From the NCBI GenBank assembly GCA_947478865.1, contig CANJXF010000006.1, forward strand, positions 1-64,000: 64,000 nucleotides of DNA, read 5' to 3'. Below, piece after piece: positions 26,287 to 36,263 of the stretch (position 1 is its first letter; every line of letters begins with the position of its first letter). The notes under the pieces are model-generated. The model was not told the DNA's origin, did no database searches, and was given only the letters and a program-made list of their open reading frames with translations. The translations under genes were made by a program, and so were the position numbers. The stretch comes from Verrucomicrobiales bacterium (GTDB lineage Bacteria > Verrucomicrobiota > Verrucomicrobiia > Limisphaerales > CANJXF01).

Positions 26287-27300
26287 CTAATGCTGAGGTT
26301 TAAGTTTAACCACATCAATCATAAGGGTGACGCGCAGTGGTTTTTCACTTTGGAAAAGAGTCGGCCCGGTTGGCGCCGCAGGCCTTGCCACGGGGGCCGG
26401 CGCAGCGGTTGGAGGGGGAGTCATGCCCCGTAATCCCCCTTCACTACGACCACCACCATAACGTCCGCCATAGCGGGCATCCAATCCGCCGGGAGCAGAA
26501 AGCGGAGGCGGGGTGTAAGCAGGAGTGTATTGAGCAGGAGCGCCCATCGCTGGATTTGACCCACCGAGTGGCATTTTCGATTGTTCAACCATGATCGTTT
26601 TAACAATGAAGCAGTTCGTTGAATGAAGAATGCCGTCCATTACATTACCCAAGTCGCGACTGAAACAACGGAATGTAATCTCGTAAGGCGTTACGATGGA
26701 AACATCATTGGTGACAATGGCCGTAGTAAGATAGTCAGGACTTCCTGCCGGATCGTCCACGGAGACAGGCACACGGCGTAAACCCTCCAAAGCGTTTATC
26801 TTCGAATTATAGAGGATTTGGCAAATGGCCTTAATCTCGCTGAGCTGCGCCGTCCAAGGCTCGATACTTCCCGCGGTAAAGGTGAGCTTTCCGCTCTGCG
26901 CAGAAAACGTGAAGGCGTATTGCGGAGGCAAAATGACTCCAGAATTGCTCGCGCTGGTTTGCAATTCGAAAATAGTGTTGAGAAGCAGATTATTGAACCC
27001 CTTATCATTCGTCTTGGCGTAGGTCGGCACTGGAACGAAAAGCTTTCGAGCGTCAGCCAGGAATTCGTTCAGGCGTTTCTGCTCTTTTTTTGCTGCACCA
27101 AGGTTATCCACCGTGTCTGTTCCGGGATGAACGGATTGCTCATACATCCGGCGCAATTCAGCAATCTGCTGATTCAATTCTTCGGTGACCGCTGAGTCCT
27201 GACTCATGTTTTTGAAGAGGAAGAAGCCAGCAAAGCCCATTAACAGCAAGGCGACCACTCCAACTGCAACAAACAATAGATTTCGTTTAATCCAAGGCAT
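26287..27300 (-). CDS. Pilus-locus membrane protein (Amuc_1100/PilO-like)
   Basis: 337 aa. A single N-terminal transmembrane helix (LLFVAVGVVALLLMGFAGFF) is followed by a coiled coil (TEELNQQIAELRRMYEQS) and a periplasmic domain, then a Pro/Ala/Gly-rich stretch (about 270-320) and a conserved-looking end (PLRVTLMIDVVKL). Size, topology and gene order match Amuc_1100 of Akkermansia. PilO-like proteins connect PilM/PilN to the secretin across the periplasm. It starts 1 base after the stop of the PilM gene. Confidence 0.72.
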   Translation of the reverse strand: MPWIKRNLLFVAVGVVALLLMGFAGFFLFKNMSQDSAVTEELNQQIAELRRMYEQSVHPGTDTVDNLGAAKKEQKRLNEFLADARKLFVPVPTYAKTNDKGFNNLLLNTIFELQTSASNSGVILPPQYAFTFSAQSGKLTFTAGSIEPWTAQLSEIKAICQILYNSKINALEGLRRVPVSVDDPAGSPDYLTTAIVTNDVSIVTPYEITFRCFSRDLGNVMDGILHSTNCFIVKTIMVEQSKMPLGGSNPAMGAPAQYTPAYTPPPLSAPGGLDARYGGRYGGGRSEGGLRGMTPPPTAAPAPVARPAAPTGPTLFQSEKPLRVTLMIDVVKLKPQH

Positions 27301-27301
27301 A

Positions 27302-29155
27302 CTACAGTTTGAAAGGCCGTTTCAGTTTGAGGGTCAGATTGAAAGTGAAAGTCAGAGGACTGGTTGGATCAACCGTGATATCCCCCAATGCAGTGCCATC
27401 GGTAAAAAGGGGACTCTTCTTGATCTCTTCTTCCAAAGCGTAGGCTAGATCCTTGTCGGCAGTGGGCGAGATTTTCTCCAAATTAATTCCCCGGCAAACC
27501 ATTGTAATGGTGTTGATTTCATTTTCGGCTGAAGGAGCTGCAGCAGTAGCCGCCTGAACGGGCGATGGCGCCGTAGGCACTCGCATTCCGTAGCGGGCTT
27601 GAAAAGCAGGATCAGCACGCATGTCTCCGCCCGGTGAACCACCCGGAACACCTGTTCCGCCCGCCCCTGCGGACACTTGCAAGCCAGCCGGCATTTGCGG
27701 CGAAAACGTCTCCACCCAAAGGCCAACATCCGTGTTCAACTTCTCTTTAACATTCGTTTCCGTCTGGATCAGAACGCGGCGAAGCTCGGTTAAAACGCCC
27801 GCCCAATAAAAACGTGCATCGACTAAACCCATCATCTGATCCGCCTCTTTTTTTAGGCGATCACGCTCGGCGAGGGCTTTTTTCAAAGCTTCCTCTTTTA
27901 CCCGCAAAGGATCCACTTGCGCTTTGATTTTTTCCAGTTCGGTTTGCTTGATGAGGGAAACGCGGTTTTCGAGCCAGCCAATCGCAAATACAATGAGAAC
28001 CAAACTGAAAACAGAGGCAAGAATGTAGGGTTTCTTGTGGCCGAATTGCTGACGCTGAATTGAACTCTTGGGCATCAAGTTCAATTCCACGGGGCAATGA
28101 GCCAAATCACGCAACCCAAGACCAACAACTTCACCGAAGGAATGCGCCGTCTTGGACAAATCCTCCAAATCAATCGCCGGATCAATTTGGATATTGCGGA
28201 ATGGATTAAAATATTCAACGGGCACGTTCAGTTTTTCCGAGAAGAACTGCGCCGTGTAGGGCATGATCGACGCGCCACCGGAGAGGAACAACCGCTGCGG
28301 AGCGGAACCACCCTGCTGGCCGCGGAAAAACTGCACGGTCTGGTTGACCTGAATGTGCAGGCGAGTCATGACCTGACGAGCAATTTTTGAAATGGCCGCC
28401 TGCTGGGGATTCTCCGGCTCTTCGTAGGCGCCACCCAAGCTTACAAAACCTTGCTCGATTTTCGTCCGTTCCGCCTCGCTAAACGCAAGCTTGGATTCGT
28501 TGGCAAAGTCCTGGGTGATTGAATTTGCGCCGATGTTGATGCTTCGGGAATAAACTTTGCCTTTTTCGAAAAACAAAAGGTTGCTGGTCTTGGCCCCAAT
28601 ATCGAGCAGCATCGTGCAGCCTTCGAGATCACCGTAGTTATAGCGGAATGCATTGCAGAGAGCAGCGGGCGAAACGTCCACCAATTTCAAATGCAAACCG
28701 GCTCCTTCGGCCACACGGAAAAGCCCTTCAACCACTTCCGTCTTGATCGCAACGAGCAGAACTTCGAGCTCGCCGGTCGCCGTCGTTCCTAAAATCTGAT
28801 AGTCCCAAACCACCTCTTCGAGCGGGAACGGAACGTTTTGACGAGCTTCGTACTCGATGATCTGACCGACCTTTGCCGTATCGACCGGCGGAAGTTTGAC
28901 GAATTTGGAGAAGACGTGAAAACCGGGCGCGCAAACGTTGATTTGCTTCGAGCCAAAATTCTTTTCCGAAAACAGTTCCTGAATGGCGCGGAGAATGGCG
29001 GCCTCGCGAGTGGCTTCTTGCGCACCCTCGATGCCTAATGGCTTAATTCCGTATTGTTTGAGACTGAGTCCGCCGGCTTCGTTCGGTTCGAACTCTGCCA
29101 TCTTCAGACTACCTGCCCCAAAGTCTACTGCTAGAAATGACTTCGAATTTAACAT
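27302..29155 (-). CDS. pilM: PilM-PilN-type fused pilus assembly ATPase-like protein
   Basis: 617 aa. The first ~350 residues are an actin-like PilM domain (FLAVDFGAGSLKMAEFE phosphate loop, DVSPAALCNAFRYNYGD, MLLDIGAKTSNLLFFEKG, RLFLSGGASIMPY). A transmembrane helix follows (YILASVFSLVLIVFAIGWLE), then a coiled coil and a PilN-like periplasmic part. Separate pilM and pilN genes in other phyla thus appear fused here, as expected for the verrucomicrobial locus. It is the first gene of the operon. A Pro/Gly-rich insert lies near residues 505-550. Confidence 0.85.
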   Translation of the reverse strand: MLNSKSFLAVDFGAGSLKMAEFEPNEAGGLSLKQYGIKPLGIEGAQEATREAAILRAIQELFSEKNFGSKQINVCAPGFHVFSKFVKLPPVDTAKVGQIIEYEARQNVPFPLEEVVWDYQILGTTATGELEVLLVAIKTEVVEGLFRVAEGAGLHLKLVDVSPAALCNAFRYNYGDLEGCTMLLDIGAKTSNLLFFEKGKVYSRSINIGANSITQDFANESKLAFSEAERTKIEQGFVSLGGAYEEPENPQQAAISKIARQVMTRLHIQVNQTVQFFRGQQGGSAPQRLFLSGGASIMPYTAQFFSEKLNVPVEYFNPFRNIQIDPAIDLEDLSKTAHSFGEVVGLGLRDLAHCPVELNLMPKSSIQRQQFGHKKPYILASVFSLVLIVFAIGWLENRVSLIKQTELEKIKAQVDPLRVKEEALKKALAERDRLKKEADQMMGLVDARFYWAGVLTELRRVLIQTETNVKEKLNTDVGLWVETFSPQMPAGLQVSAGAGGTGVPGGSPGGDMRADPAFQARYGMRVPTAPSPVQAATAAAPSAENEINTITMVCRGINLEKISPTADKDLAYALEEEIKKSPLFTDGTALGDITVDPTSPLTFTFNLTLKLKRPFKL

Positions 29156-29192
29156 TAAAACACAGTTAACTTTTCCTGATTCATCTCAAAAA
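29156..29192 (-). promoter_or_regulatory. Candidate promoter of the pilus operon
   Basis: Minus strand: TTTTTG (29192-29187), 17-base spacer, TTAACT (29169-29164), then 8 bases to the ATG at 29155. The short leader resembles other starts in this window. Confidence 0.3.
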
Positions 29193-29316
29193 TTCTTCTG
29201 TAATTTGAGCGCATTCAGAAAAGTCTGTGTTGAGTAATGGAAATAAACATAGCGGTCAAACTGAAAAGCGTTTTTTTCGAAAGAAATCTGTTTTTCCGAG
29301 CAGCGATTTTCTTTTT

Positions 29317-30294
29317 TTAAATTTTTTGGCGGAAATATTCGATCGTGTTCACCAGACCTTCGGCGAGCTGGACCTTCGGTTCCCATTTCAATATTTGCTT
29401 TGCTCGCCCGATGTCCGGCTTGCGCTGCTTGGGATCATCCTGCGGCAGTGGCTTGTGAACGATTCGGCTGCGCGAACCGGTCGCGTTGATGATTTCCCGG
29501 GCGAACTGCAGCATGGTCATTTCGTTCGGATTTCCGATGTTCACCGGCTCGTTCGTTTCGCTCATCATCAGTCGGAAAATGCCCTCAATCAAATCCGAGC
29601 AGTAACAGAAGCTTCGCGTTTGCGTACCTTCGCCAAAAATCGTCACCGGTTTATTGCGCAGAGCCTGACTGATGAACGCGGGAACGACCCTTCCGTCGTT
29701 GAGTCGCATCCGGGGTCCGTAGGTGTTGAAGATACGGACAATTTTCGTGTCAATGCGATGCTCGCGATGGTAGGCCATTACAAGCGCTTCGCCGAAGCGT
29801 TTGGATTCATCGTAACATCCGCGGGGGCCGATGGTGTTTACATTGCCCCAGTAATCTTCTCGTTGCGGGTGCACCAGTGGATCGCCGTAGATTTCCGAGG
29901 TCGATGCGAGAAGAAACTTTGCGCCTTTATGTTTGGCGAGGCCGAGGGCTTTGTGCGTGCCGAGCGATCCGACTTTCAAGGTTTGAATCGGCAATTCCAA
30001 ATAATCAATCGGGCTGGCCGGGGAAGCGAAATGCCAGACGTAATCAACCGCCTCTTGTAAAAACAGAAACTCGGTGACGTCCTGCTGTATGAATTTAAAA
30101 TTCGGATTTCCTGCGAGGTGAGAAATGTTATCCACGCTGCCCGTGACAAAGTTATCGATCGCAATGACCTTGTGTCCCCGGGCGATCAGCAGATCGGTCA
30201 GATGCGAACCCAAAAAGCCAGCGCCACCGGTGATGACGGAGATGGGTTGTTTGGTTTTGGTTCGCCTGGTTTTCGCCTTGGTTTTCATTGCCAT
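29317..30294 (-). CDS. UDP-glucuronate decarboxylase (UDP-xylose synthase)
   Basis: About 325 aa from ATG 30294 ([11 protein letters not shown]); a GTG at 30339 would add 15 residues that homologues lack. Extended SDR fold: the NAD motif [11 protein letters not shown], catalytic Y-x3-K in [10 protein letters not shown], and the UXS hallmarks [13 protein letters not shown] and [16 protein letters not shown]. It converts UDP-glucuronate to UDP-xylose in the cytoplasm, supplying a donor for the polysaccharide cluster that starts here. A Lys/Arg-rich N-terminus precedes the fold. Confidence 0.9.
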   Translation of the reverse strand: MAMKTKAKTRRTKTKQPISVITGGAGFLGSHLTDLLIARGHKVIAIDNFVTGSVDNISHLAGNPNFKFIQQDVTEFLFLQEAVDYVWHFASPASPIDYLELPIQTLKVGSLGTHKALGLAKHKGAKFLLASTSEIYGDPLVHPQREDYWGNVNTIGPRGCYDESKRFGEALVMAYHREHRIDTKIVRIFNTYGPRMRLNDGRVVPAFISQALRNKPVTIFGEGTQTRSFCYCSDLIEGIFRLMMSETNEPVNIGNPNEMTMLQFAREIINATGSRSRIVHKPLPQDDPKQRKPDIGRAKQILKWEPKVQLAEGLVNTIEYFRQKI

Positions 30295-30408
30295 AATTCG
30301 GAGCCTTTCGCGGGTTTTGTTCGATGTGCCGTTATCCACGGACCTGAATCTGACACATCAAAAGCAGAAAAACCAATTACGTTTCCTCTGAATTATATGG
30401 TGAACCGC

Positions 30409-31818
30409 TTACTTCGCTCCCTTGGCGAAGAGCACGACGGGAACGGTCCACCAGAGGATTTTGAAATCGAGCCAGAGCGACCAATTGTCGATGTATTCCA
30501 AATCCAGCCGGACCCAATCTTTGAAGTTGGTCACGTCGTTTCGCCCTTTCACTTGCCAGAGGCAGGTCAATCCCGGCTTGACGCTGAGGCGACGGCGATG
30601 GGCCAGGTCATCGAAGCGTTTGACTTCTTCCACGGGCAACGGGCGCGGGCCGACCAGGCTCATTTCGCCTCGCAAAATGTTGAGCAGTTGCGGCAGCTCA
30701 TCGATGCTTAACTTCCGCAGCCATCGACCGATCGGCGTAATGCGCGGGTCTTTTGTTACTTTGAAAACCGGTCCGGTCATCTCGTTCATCGAGAGGATTT
30801 CGTGCTGACGCTGCTCGGCATTCGTGACCATCGAACGAAATTTGTACATCGTGAACGGCTGGCCGTTTAGCCCGCTGCGTTTCTGTTTGAAAAAAATCGG
30901 CCCCGGCGACATGAATTTGATCGCAATCGCAGCAAACAAAAATAGGGGTGAAGCGAGAATCAGCAGAACGGTTGCTCCAACCAGATCAACCAATTGCTTG
31001 ACGACCGCCTGCCAGGAATTTTCTGGGCCAGAATGAAAAACGAGCATCGGACGGCCATAGAAATCATCGAAGCTCGTCCGCGAAATCTGCGTTTTGAAAA
31101 AATCAGCGACCAACCATGTTTCCACGCCTTCCAATTCGCAGGCGAGAATGGCTTTTTCCACCTGGCCGAAATAGCTGTGCTTGGCGTTGACGATCACTCC
31201 GTTGACTGAATGCTCGTGCAGAAAATGCAGCAGTTGTTCCGTTGAGGTTTCGTTCAGGTCAAATTCCGCGAGTATCTCCACTTCCTGTTCCGCCTTGACC
31301 GCAATCTCCCTGCGCAAGCGCATCGTGTCTTCCTTTGACCCGATGAGAATCAATCGCTTCTTCAATTGCGCCTGCCCGAACTGACTTTTGTAGCCGATGT
31401 AGACCAATTCTTCCTTGATGAAGAGCAAAACAAAACTGAGCGGGCCGAATAAAATAATGACCGCGCGTGGCGCCACCAACCGCGACATAAAAATAACCAG
31501 GATAACGCCAATGGTAATCAAGCAGCAGGCTTTGAAAAGAATCCAAGCCGTCATGCGCCGGGAGGCCAGCGAGGGCCGTTGATAAAAACCCTGGAGTTCC
31601 AGCACCAGCGGGGAAAAGAAACCGATCACCAGATACATCCAGTTGTAATCCGGAAACGCGGTGGTGGGATCGCCGAGCAGATTGAAACCGAAAATATTAA
31701 TTCCACCGCCGTTGGTTTGGGCGCGGACCCAGTGCGCCAGCCAAAAGGCAACCGTGATCAGAGCAGCGTCCATCAATTGATGGATTTGCGTTCTCATTTG
31801 TCGATCGCGGCGCAACAT
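30409..31818 (-). CDS. Polyprenyl-phosphate sugar phosphotransferase (initiating enzyme)
   Basis: 469 aa of the WbaP/WcaJ type. Four or so N-terminal membrane helices, a CoA-binding-like middle domain (KKRLILIGSKEDT), a fifth hydrophobic segment (VGATVLLILASPLFLFAAIA) and the C-terminal bacterial sugar transferase domain with FFKQKRSGLNGQPF, MYKFRSM and LVGPRPLPVEEV. It transfers a sugar-1-phosphate to undecaprenyl phosphate and so starts repeat-unit synthesis. Downstream of EpsI and the exosortase on the same strand. Confidence 0.92.
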   Translation of the reverse strand: MLRRDRQMRTQIHQLMDAALITVAFWLAHWVRAQTNGGGINIFGFNLLGDPTTAFPDYNWMYLVIGFFSPLVLELQGFYQRPSLASRRMTAWILFKACCLITIGVILVIFMSRLVAPRAVIILFGPLSFVLLFIKEELVYIGYKSQFGQAQLKKRLILIGSKEDTMRLRREIAVKAEQEVEILAEFDLNETSTEQLLHFLHEHSVNGVIVNAKHSYFGQVEKAILACELEGVETWLVADFFKTQISRTSFDDFYGRPMLVFHSGPENSWQAVVKQLVDLVGATVLLILASPLFLFAAIAIKFMSPGPIFFKQKRSGLNGQPFTMYKFRSMVTNAEQRQHEILSMNEMTGPVFKVTKDPRITPIGRWLRKLSIDELPQLLNILRGEMSLVGPRPLPVEEVKRFDDLAHRRRLSVKPGLTCLWQVKGRNDVTNFKDWVRLDLEYIDNWSLWLDFKILWWTVPVVLFAKGAK

Positions 31819-31856
31819 ATTTATTCTTCCACCGTCATCCTAAGCAGAGAAGCGGT

Positions 31857-32636
31857 TCATTTAAAAGCGGTTTGCACATTTGTAAGCGCTGCGCTGGGTT
31901 TCGGCGTCCCCGCGGCGAGCTGAAATTGAGGGGCGGATTTTGCGATGAACTTTTTCATCTCGTTAAACGTTGCCTCTTCGTTTCCAGGATAACAGCGCGA
32001 GAAATAGCTGATGTAGGCCCACCGTTCCAACGTGCCGGTGCGCAACAGGTTTTTCGCCATCGAAATCATTCGCTCGTTGTGGCTGGCGGTAAGTTTCTGG
32101 TCGGCGACGAACCAATACGCATAGATGCCGCGAATGGTTTGCATCGCTCCGGATTCGTCTTTGTGGCGAATGCTCGCCGTCAATTTCATGAGGGGCAATT
32201 CGTAGGGAAAGGGCTTTTCCATTTTGACGGTCACCAATTCGCTCTGCTCAATCGTCCACCCCTGCCCTTCGAGGCAAAATTGCGGTTTGTGCAAACTCGT
32301 GCGGTCCTGGCCCATTAACACCACGCCGACATCCACATTTTTCATCGTGTTGGGAACCCAGTAGCGACGTTTGCCGAAGGTCGTGTCCTTGGGCAGCATC
32401 GTTAGCTCAATCGTGCTAACCGGCAATATGCCCGATTCGTAGCCCAACACGTCCTCAGGCAAAATCACCGTCACCTCGGCAACGCGATTCGTGTTCTCAT
32501 CGAACAACGGCGTGTTGCCAAGCAAAACACCGGGTGCCCCCAAACGTTGATTGCCTTTGACGTGGAACAAAAAGCCCGCTGTCGATCCGATCATCGCAAG
32601 CCCGGCCAAAAATAAAATCCATTGCGTTTTTTTCAT
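31857..32636 (-). CDS. EpsI-family exosortase-associated protein
   Basis: 259 aa. An N-terminal membrane anchor (ILFLAGLAMIGSTAGFLF) is followed by the EpsI domain with the typical segment SLHKPQFCLEGQGWTI and IYAYWFVADQK. In other genomes EpsI is either fused to the exosortase C-terminus or encoded beside it; here the genes overlap by 4 bases (32633-32636), so they are translationally coupled. Role in exopolysaccharide export or protein sorting is known only by association. Confidence 0.88.
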   Translation of the reverse strand: MKKTQWILFLAGLAMIGSTAGFLFHVKGNQRLGAPGVLLGNTPLFDENTNRVAEVTVILPEDVLGYESGILPVSTIELTMLPKDTTFGKRRYWVPNTMKNVDVGVVLMGQDRTSLHKPQFCLEGQGWTIEQSELVTVKMEKPFPYELPLMKLTASIRHKDESGAMQTIRGIYAYWFVADQKLTASHNERMISMAKNLLRTGTLERWAYISYFSRCYPGNEEATFNEMKKFIAKSAPQFQLAAGTPKPSAALTNVQTAFK

Positions 32637-33604
32637 GCGGTTTGCTTCTCGGCGGGCGTGGGAGCTTCAGGTTCGCGCAGCCACACGCCCATGAGCAGCA
32701 TCGCCACAATCGCGACGATGTAAGTCAGGAACCCGGACCATTCGTGGACGAAGTCGCCGGTTTTTTGGCCGAACGCTTCCGCGGCAACCACAATGCTGGT
32801 GAGGCGCAGGACATTGCTCGCCACGGCCAATGGCACAGCCATGAAGATGACAAGAAGCTGTTTCCAGGTTTTTTTAAACGTCATCAGCCCATAAATCGTG
32901 GTCAGGGCCAGAAGCGAAATCAAACTGCGAATTCCGCTGCAAGCGGCCGCGACGTCGTAATTGTAGGCGCCGTTCGCATCGAAAAGCTGGGTTCCTTTTT
33001 TTATCACGGTCAGGCCAAAAACGCCGTGCGTGATGCCATAAGTGATATTCGTCGCAAAAAGCCGCAGTGGAAATGTGACCGTCTCCACATAACCGCCCAC
33101 CGGAACACAAAAGACAAACAGCACGAACGGGAAAAAAGTTGCTTTCAACCAACCCACACCCCAGGCCAGCCCAATCAAACCGTAGATGCCCAAAAAGAGG
33201 CCGCAAATGGAAACGCGGGGTTGTTGCACAAGAAAACCGAACGCATGCAGCAGCAAGGCGAAACCAACCATGATCAAGCCCGGCCACCAGGTTTTTTGGG
33301 GCGTGGCCAGCAGTTCTTTTCGCTTCCACCAAAATAAGGCGAGCACCGCAAATGGAATCAACATGCCGTGGCCGTCCTCGGTGTTCTTAGCGTTGTAGAG
33401 GTCATACATCCAGTTCATCAGCGACGTCGTGTCGATGTAGCCGAAAGTGGAATTGCCAATGAAATGAAACAGGGCGAACCACGCGGCGAGCAGGCCGAAG
33501 AAGAGCCGTTTGTTGGAGAGCGCCTGCCAGCAGGCGCGGAATTCATCGCGAAATCCCGGGCTCTCTTCCGTCGGGCTGGTTGGGGTTGCGATTTCGGTGC
33601 TCAT
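32633..33604 (-). CDS. Exosortase/archaeosortase-family transpeptidase
   Basis: 323 aa multi-pass membrane protein. The catalytic triad candidates are all present: Cys222 in AAACSGIRS, Arg267 in SNVLRLTS and His287 in FVHEWSG. Exosortases process PEP-CTERM-like C-terminal signals of secreted proteins and are typically found with exopolysaccharide genes, as here. No PEP-CTERM, VPDSG or similar tail was found on any protein in this window, so substrates must be elsewhere. The subclass cannot be fixed by eye. Confidence 0.92.
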   Translation of the reverse strand: MSTEIATPTSPTEESPGFRDEFRACWQALSNKRLFFGLLAAWFALFHFIGNSTFGYIDTTSLMNWMYDLYNAKNTEDGHGMLIPFAVLALFWWKRKELLATPQKTWWPGLIMVGFALLLHAFGFLVQQPRVSICGLFLGIYGLIGLAWGVGWLKATFFPFVLFVFCVPVGGYVETVTFPLRLFATNITYGITHGVFGLTVIKKGTQLFDANGAYNYDVAAACSGIRSLISLLALTTIYGLMTFKKTWKQLLVIFMAVPLAVASNVLRLTSIVVAAEAFGQKTGDFVHEWSGFLTYIVAIVAMLLMGVWLREPEAPTPAEKQTA

Positions 33605-33724
33605 TATTTTCCCGGACGAACCGGAATGGTTTTCATTAGTGTCGCGTGCTCAATTTCCGGATCGGTCAGTCAGGCAGAATCATACAACCAAACCGGTCAA
33701 CTTCAACAGCAGGAATATTGATCC

Positions 33725-35194
33725 TCAGTGCGTCGGCCTTTCCCAAACCGAGAATGCCGGCAACGTGGATCGCTGTAGGTATTTTGCATTTTTCAAGAAT
33801 TGACCAACGGCATTTTGAGAATCGTAAACATCGGGTTTGGACACGAGAACCACGTCGGGTGGGGCGTCAGGCAGGGAATTTGCCGCCACGTTGTTGATCA
33901 ATATGACATTGCCCTGGGAGATTTCGCTGCGGATCGGCACTTTGTAAAATAGGGCGCTGAAACGATCGGCATTCCACCACACGGTTTTTCCGCTCGATGA
34001 CGCGGCTTTCGCGATTTCAGCCGCGCCGCGGTAATCGTCCTTTCGATGTCGGTCAGCCAAACGCAGCGACAAACAGGAGACCAGATTAAATCCGATGAAC
34101 AAGGCAGCCAAGATTCTGGGGATGGCGCCGGGGCGGTTCAAGAGTTGAGCCAGGCCGAATCCAAGCCAGACCAGCACAGCCACGATCAACGGGGAGAAAT
34201 GCCGGCCCAACACCCGAAAATGAGCCAGGAACCCAAGCGCCAGAAGGCTTGCGGCGGCACCGGCTAAAAAAAAGGCGGACCAGAAAAGAATTTTTTGCGA
34301 TGCGAATTTGCCGCGCTCGCGCCACGCCATCCACAAAACGCCACCGAGAACCACGGCGTAAATTCCCAGGATTCCGGCGTAGGGTCGAAGTGCGATGAGT
34401 CCGTTGTCCCGGATTTCCAGACGGCCGGGCCCGAGTCCGCTGAAACCGAGAAACTCGTAGCCAACGAACAACAAGTTTTTGAAATCTGTTCCAGCCGCAC
34501 CCGATGCGCGCGCCCCGAGGCTGAGCGTCCACGCGAAATAAACTCCCAACCCGAGCATAGCCAGGAACGTCACCGACCAGAGGACGGGAAAGGGCTTGAC
34601 CCATTTCCAAATTCGTTTTGGACCAAGGATGAATAAGGAACTCGCCAGCGCGGCACTCAGCCAGATCACTCCCAAAAGATTGCTGCCGCAAACGAGGAAC
34701 ATCCCAGCTCCCAGACCAGCGGACCAAAGGCGTTGGGAGGCGTGCGAAAGTTCCAGGCCGGAATTGAGGCGGCAGAGCGCGGCTAAAATCAAAAATGTGC
34801 CGCCCAGTTGCATGATGTAGGGGCGCGCCTCGTTCAAATAGAACCAGAGGAACGGGGAAAGTGCGGCGACGACGAAAATTCCGAATCGCAGCTTTTTAAG
34901 CTCGGAGAGCGCATTGAGCAAAGCGCCGAAGCCAAGGAGAAGCCACGGCAAATTACTGAGGCGAAGGAGCCATTCGCTCGATCCAATCCATTTTTCCCAG
35001 GCCCACAGATACGCCATGAAAAGCGGCATCTGCAATTCCGAGCCTCGATCGTGAATCATCTGGTTCCAGCACGCTTTTAAGGTGGGCAAGCCGGCCTGCC
35101 ACGCCGTGGTGGCCTCATCAATCCACAAGCTTTGATTGGAAATGGCGGCAAGAGCAGCCGCACAAAAAAGGAAAATAAGCGGCCAAACTTTCAT
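33725..35194 (-). CDS. GT39-type membrane glycosyltransferase (ArnT/PMT-like)
   Basis: 489 aa, mostly hydrophobic with about 11-13 membrane helices. The N-terminal loop SLWIDEATTAWQAG carries the acidic residues expected of lipid-linked-sugar-dependent GT-C enzymes, and the YLNEARPYIMQLGG motif fits the PMT_2 family. It would transfer a sugar from a polyprenyl donor on the periplasmic side. Located between the exosortase and the epimerase gene. Confidence 0.8.
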   Translation of the reverse strand: MKVWPLIFLFCAAALAAISNQSLWIDEATTAWQAGLPTLKACWNQMIHDRGSELQMPLFMAYLWAWEKWIGSSEWLLRLSNLPWLLLGFGALLNALSELKKLRFGIFVVAALSPFLWFYLNEARPYIMQLGGTFLILAALCRLNSGLELSHASQRLWSAGLGAGMFLVCGSNLLGVIWLSAALASSLFILGPKRIWKWVKPFPVLWSVTFLAMLGLGVYFAWTLSLGARASGAAGTDFKNLLFVGYEFLGFSGLGPGRLEIRDNGLIALRPYAGILGIYAVVLGGVLWMAWRERGKFASQKILFWSAFFLAGAAASLLALGFLAHFRVLGRHFSPLIVAVLVWLGFGLAQLLNRPGAIPRILAALFIGFNLVSCLSLRLADRHRKDDYRGAAEIAKAASSSGKTVWWNADRFSALFYKVPIRSEISQGNVILINNVAANSLPDAPPDVVLVSKPDVYDSQNAVGQFLKNAKYLQRSTLPAFSVWERPTH

Positions 35195-35254
35195 GGCTGA
35201 CGCGCTGTTTGCCGCATCGCCGGAAACGGGTAAGCGCTCGGGATCGCCACAGGA

Positions 35255-36232
35255 TTATTTGCGCTGAGTCATTTCGCCGTAAATCCAGGCGTAAGTTTTT
35301 TCCAGGCCATCGCGCAGCCGCACGTTGGGCTCCCAGCCGAGATATTTTTTGATCAACGTGTTGTCGCTGTTGCGTCCGTTCACCCCTTTGGGCGCGGACA
35401 AATTGTAGCTGCGCTTGAGCTTGATTCCGGCGATGTCCTCGACGATGTCCACCAGTTGGTTAATAGAAACCAGTTCGCTGCTGCCAAGATTGATTGGCTC
35501 TAAAATATCGCTGGCCAGAATGGTTTGGGTTCCTTTCAAGCAATCGTCGATATACATGAAACTGCGGGTCTGATGGCCATCTCCCCAGATTTCGATTTCG
35601 TGTTTGCCGGAAAGTTTTGCGGCAATGACTTTCCGGCAAATCGCGGCAGGCGCTTTTTCGCGACCGCCTTCATAGGTTCCGAGCGGCCCGTAAACATTGT
35701 GGTAGCGAGCGACGCGGCTTTGCACGCCAAAATCTTCGCGGAAATGGCGGCACATGCGTTCGCTGAAAAGTTTTTCCCAGCCGTAGCCGTCTTCGGGCAT
35801 CGCGGGATACGCATCGGATTCCTTCAACGCGGTGACGTTTGGATCGCGCTGTTTGTCGGCATTGTAAACGCAAGCCGATGACGCGTAGAAAAATCGTTGC
35901 GCACCGTACTTCTTGGCGGCTAGGAGCAAATGCGTGTTGATCAAAACCGTCAGCATGCAGAGGCCCTTGTTAAGTTCGATGAAACCCATGCCGCCCATGT
36001 CCGCCGCCAGATTGTAAACGACGCGCGCATCTTTCAATGCCGTTTCGCAGGCTTCCTTTTCCTGAAGATCGAGCTGCAAGTTCTCCACTTCCGGAAAGGT
36101 TTGATACCATTCGCTGAACGGTTTGATATCGACGGAGCGAACATTGGTGTGGCCCTGGCGCAGAAGGTCGGCAATAAGATGACCGCCGATAAAACCACCG
36201 CCGCCGCAAACCACAATTTTATCTGATTTCAT
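35255..36232 (-). CDS. GDP-mannose 3,5-epimerase-like NAD-dependent epimerase
   Basis: 325 aa from ATG 36232 (MKSDKIVVCGGGGFIGG); an upstream ATG at 36277 is possible. Extended SDR with GGGGFIGGHL, catalytic Y-x3-K in GYGWEKLFSE, and features close to plant and bacterial GME: AADMGGMGFIE, ARYHNVYGPLGTYEGGREKAPAAICRK and YIDDCLKGT. GME makes GDP-L-galactose/L-gulose from GDP-mannose. Related epimerases exist, so specificity is probable rather than certain. It follows the TagA/WecG gene on the minus strand. Confidence 0.82.
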   Translation of the reverse strand: MKSDKIVVCGGGGFIGGHLIADLLRQGHTNVRSVDIKPFSEWYQTFPEVENLQLDLQEKEACETALKDARVVYNLAADMGGMGFIELNKGLCMLTVLINTHLLLAAKKYGAQRFFYASSACVYNADKQRDPNVTALKESDAYPAMPEDGYGWEKLFSERMCRHFREDFGVQSRVARYHNVYGPLGTYEGGREKAPAAICRKVIAAKLSGKHEIEIWGDGHQTRSFMYIDDCLKGTQTILASDILEPINLGSSELVSINQLVDIVEDIAGIKLKRSYNLSAPKGVNGRNSDNTLIKKYLGWEPNVRLRDGLEKTYAWIYGEMTQRK

Positions 36233-36263
36233 AGGTAAAAAGTGCGGCACTCTAAAGGCGGCC

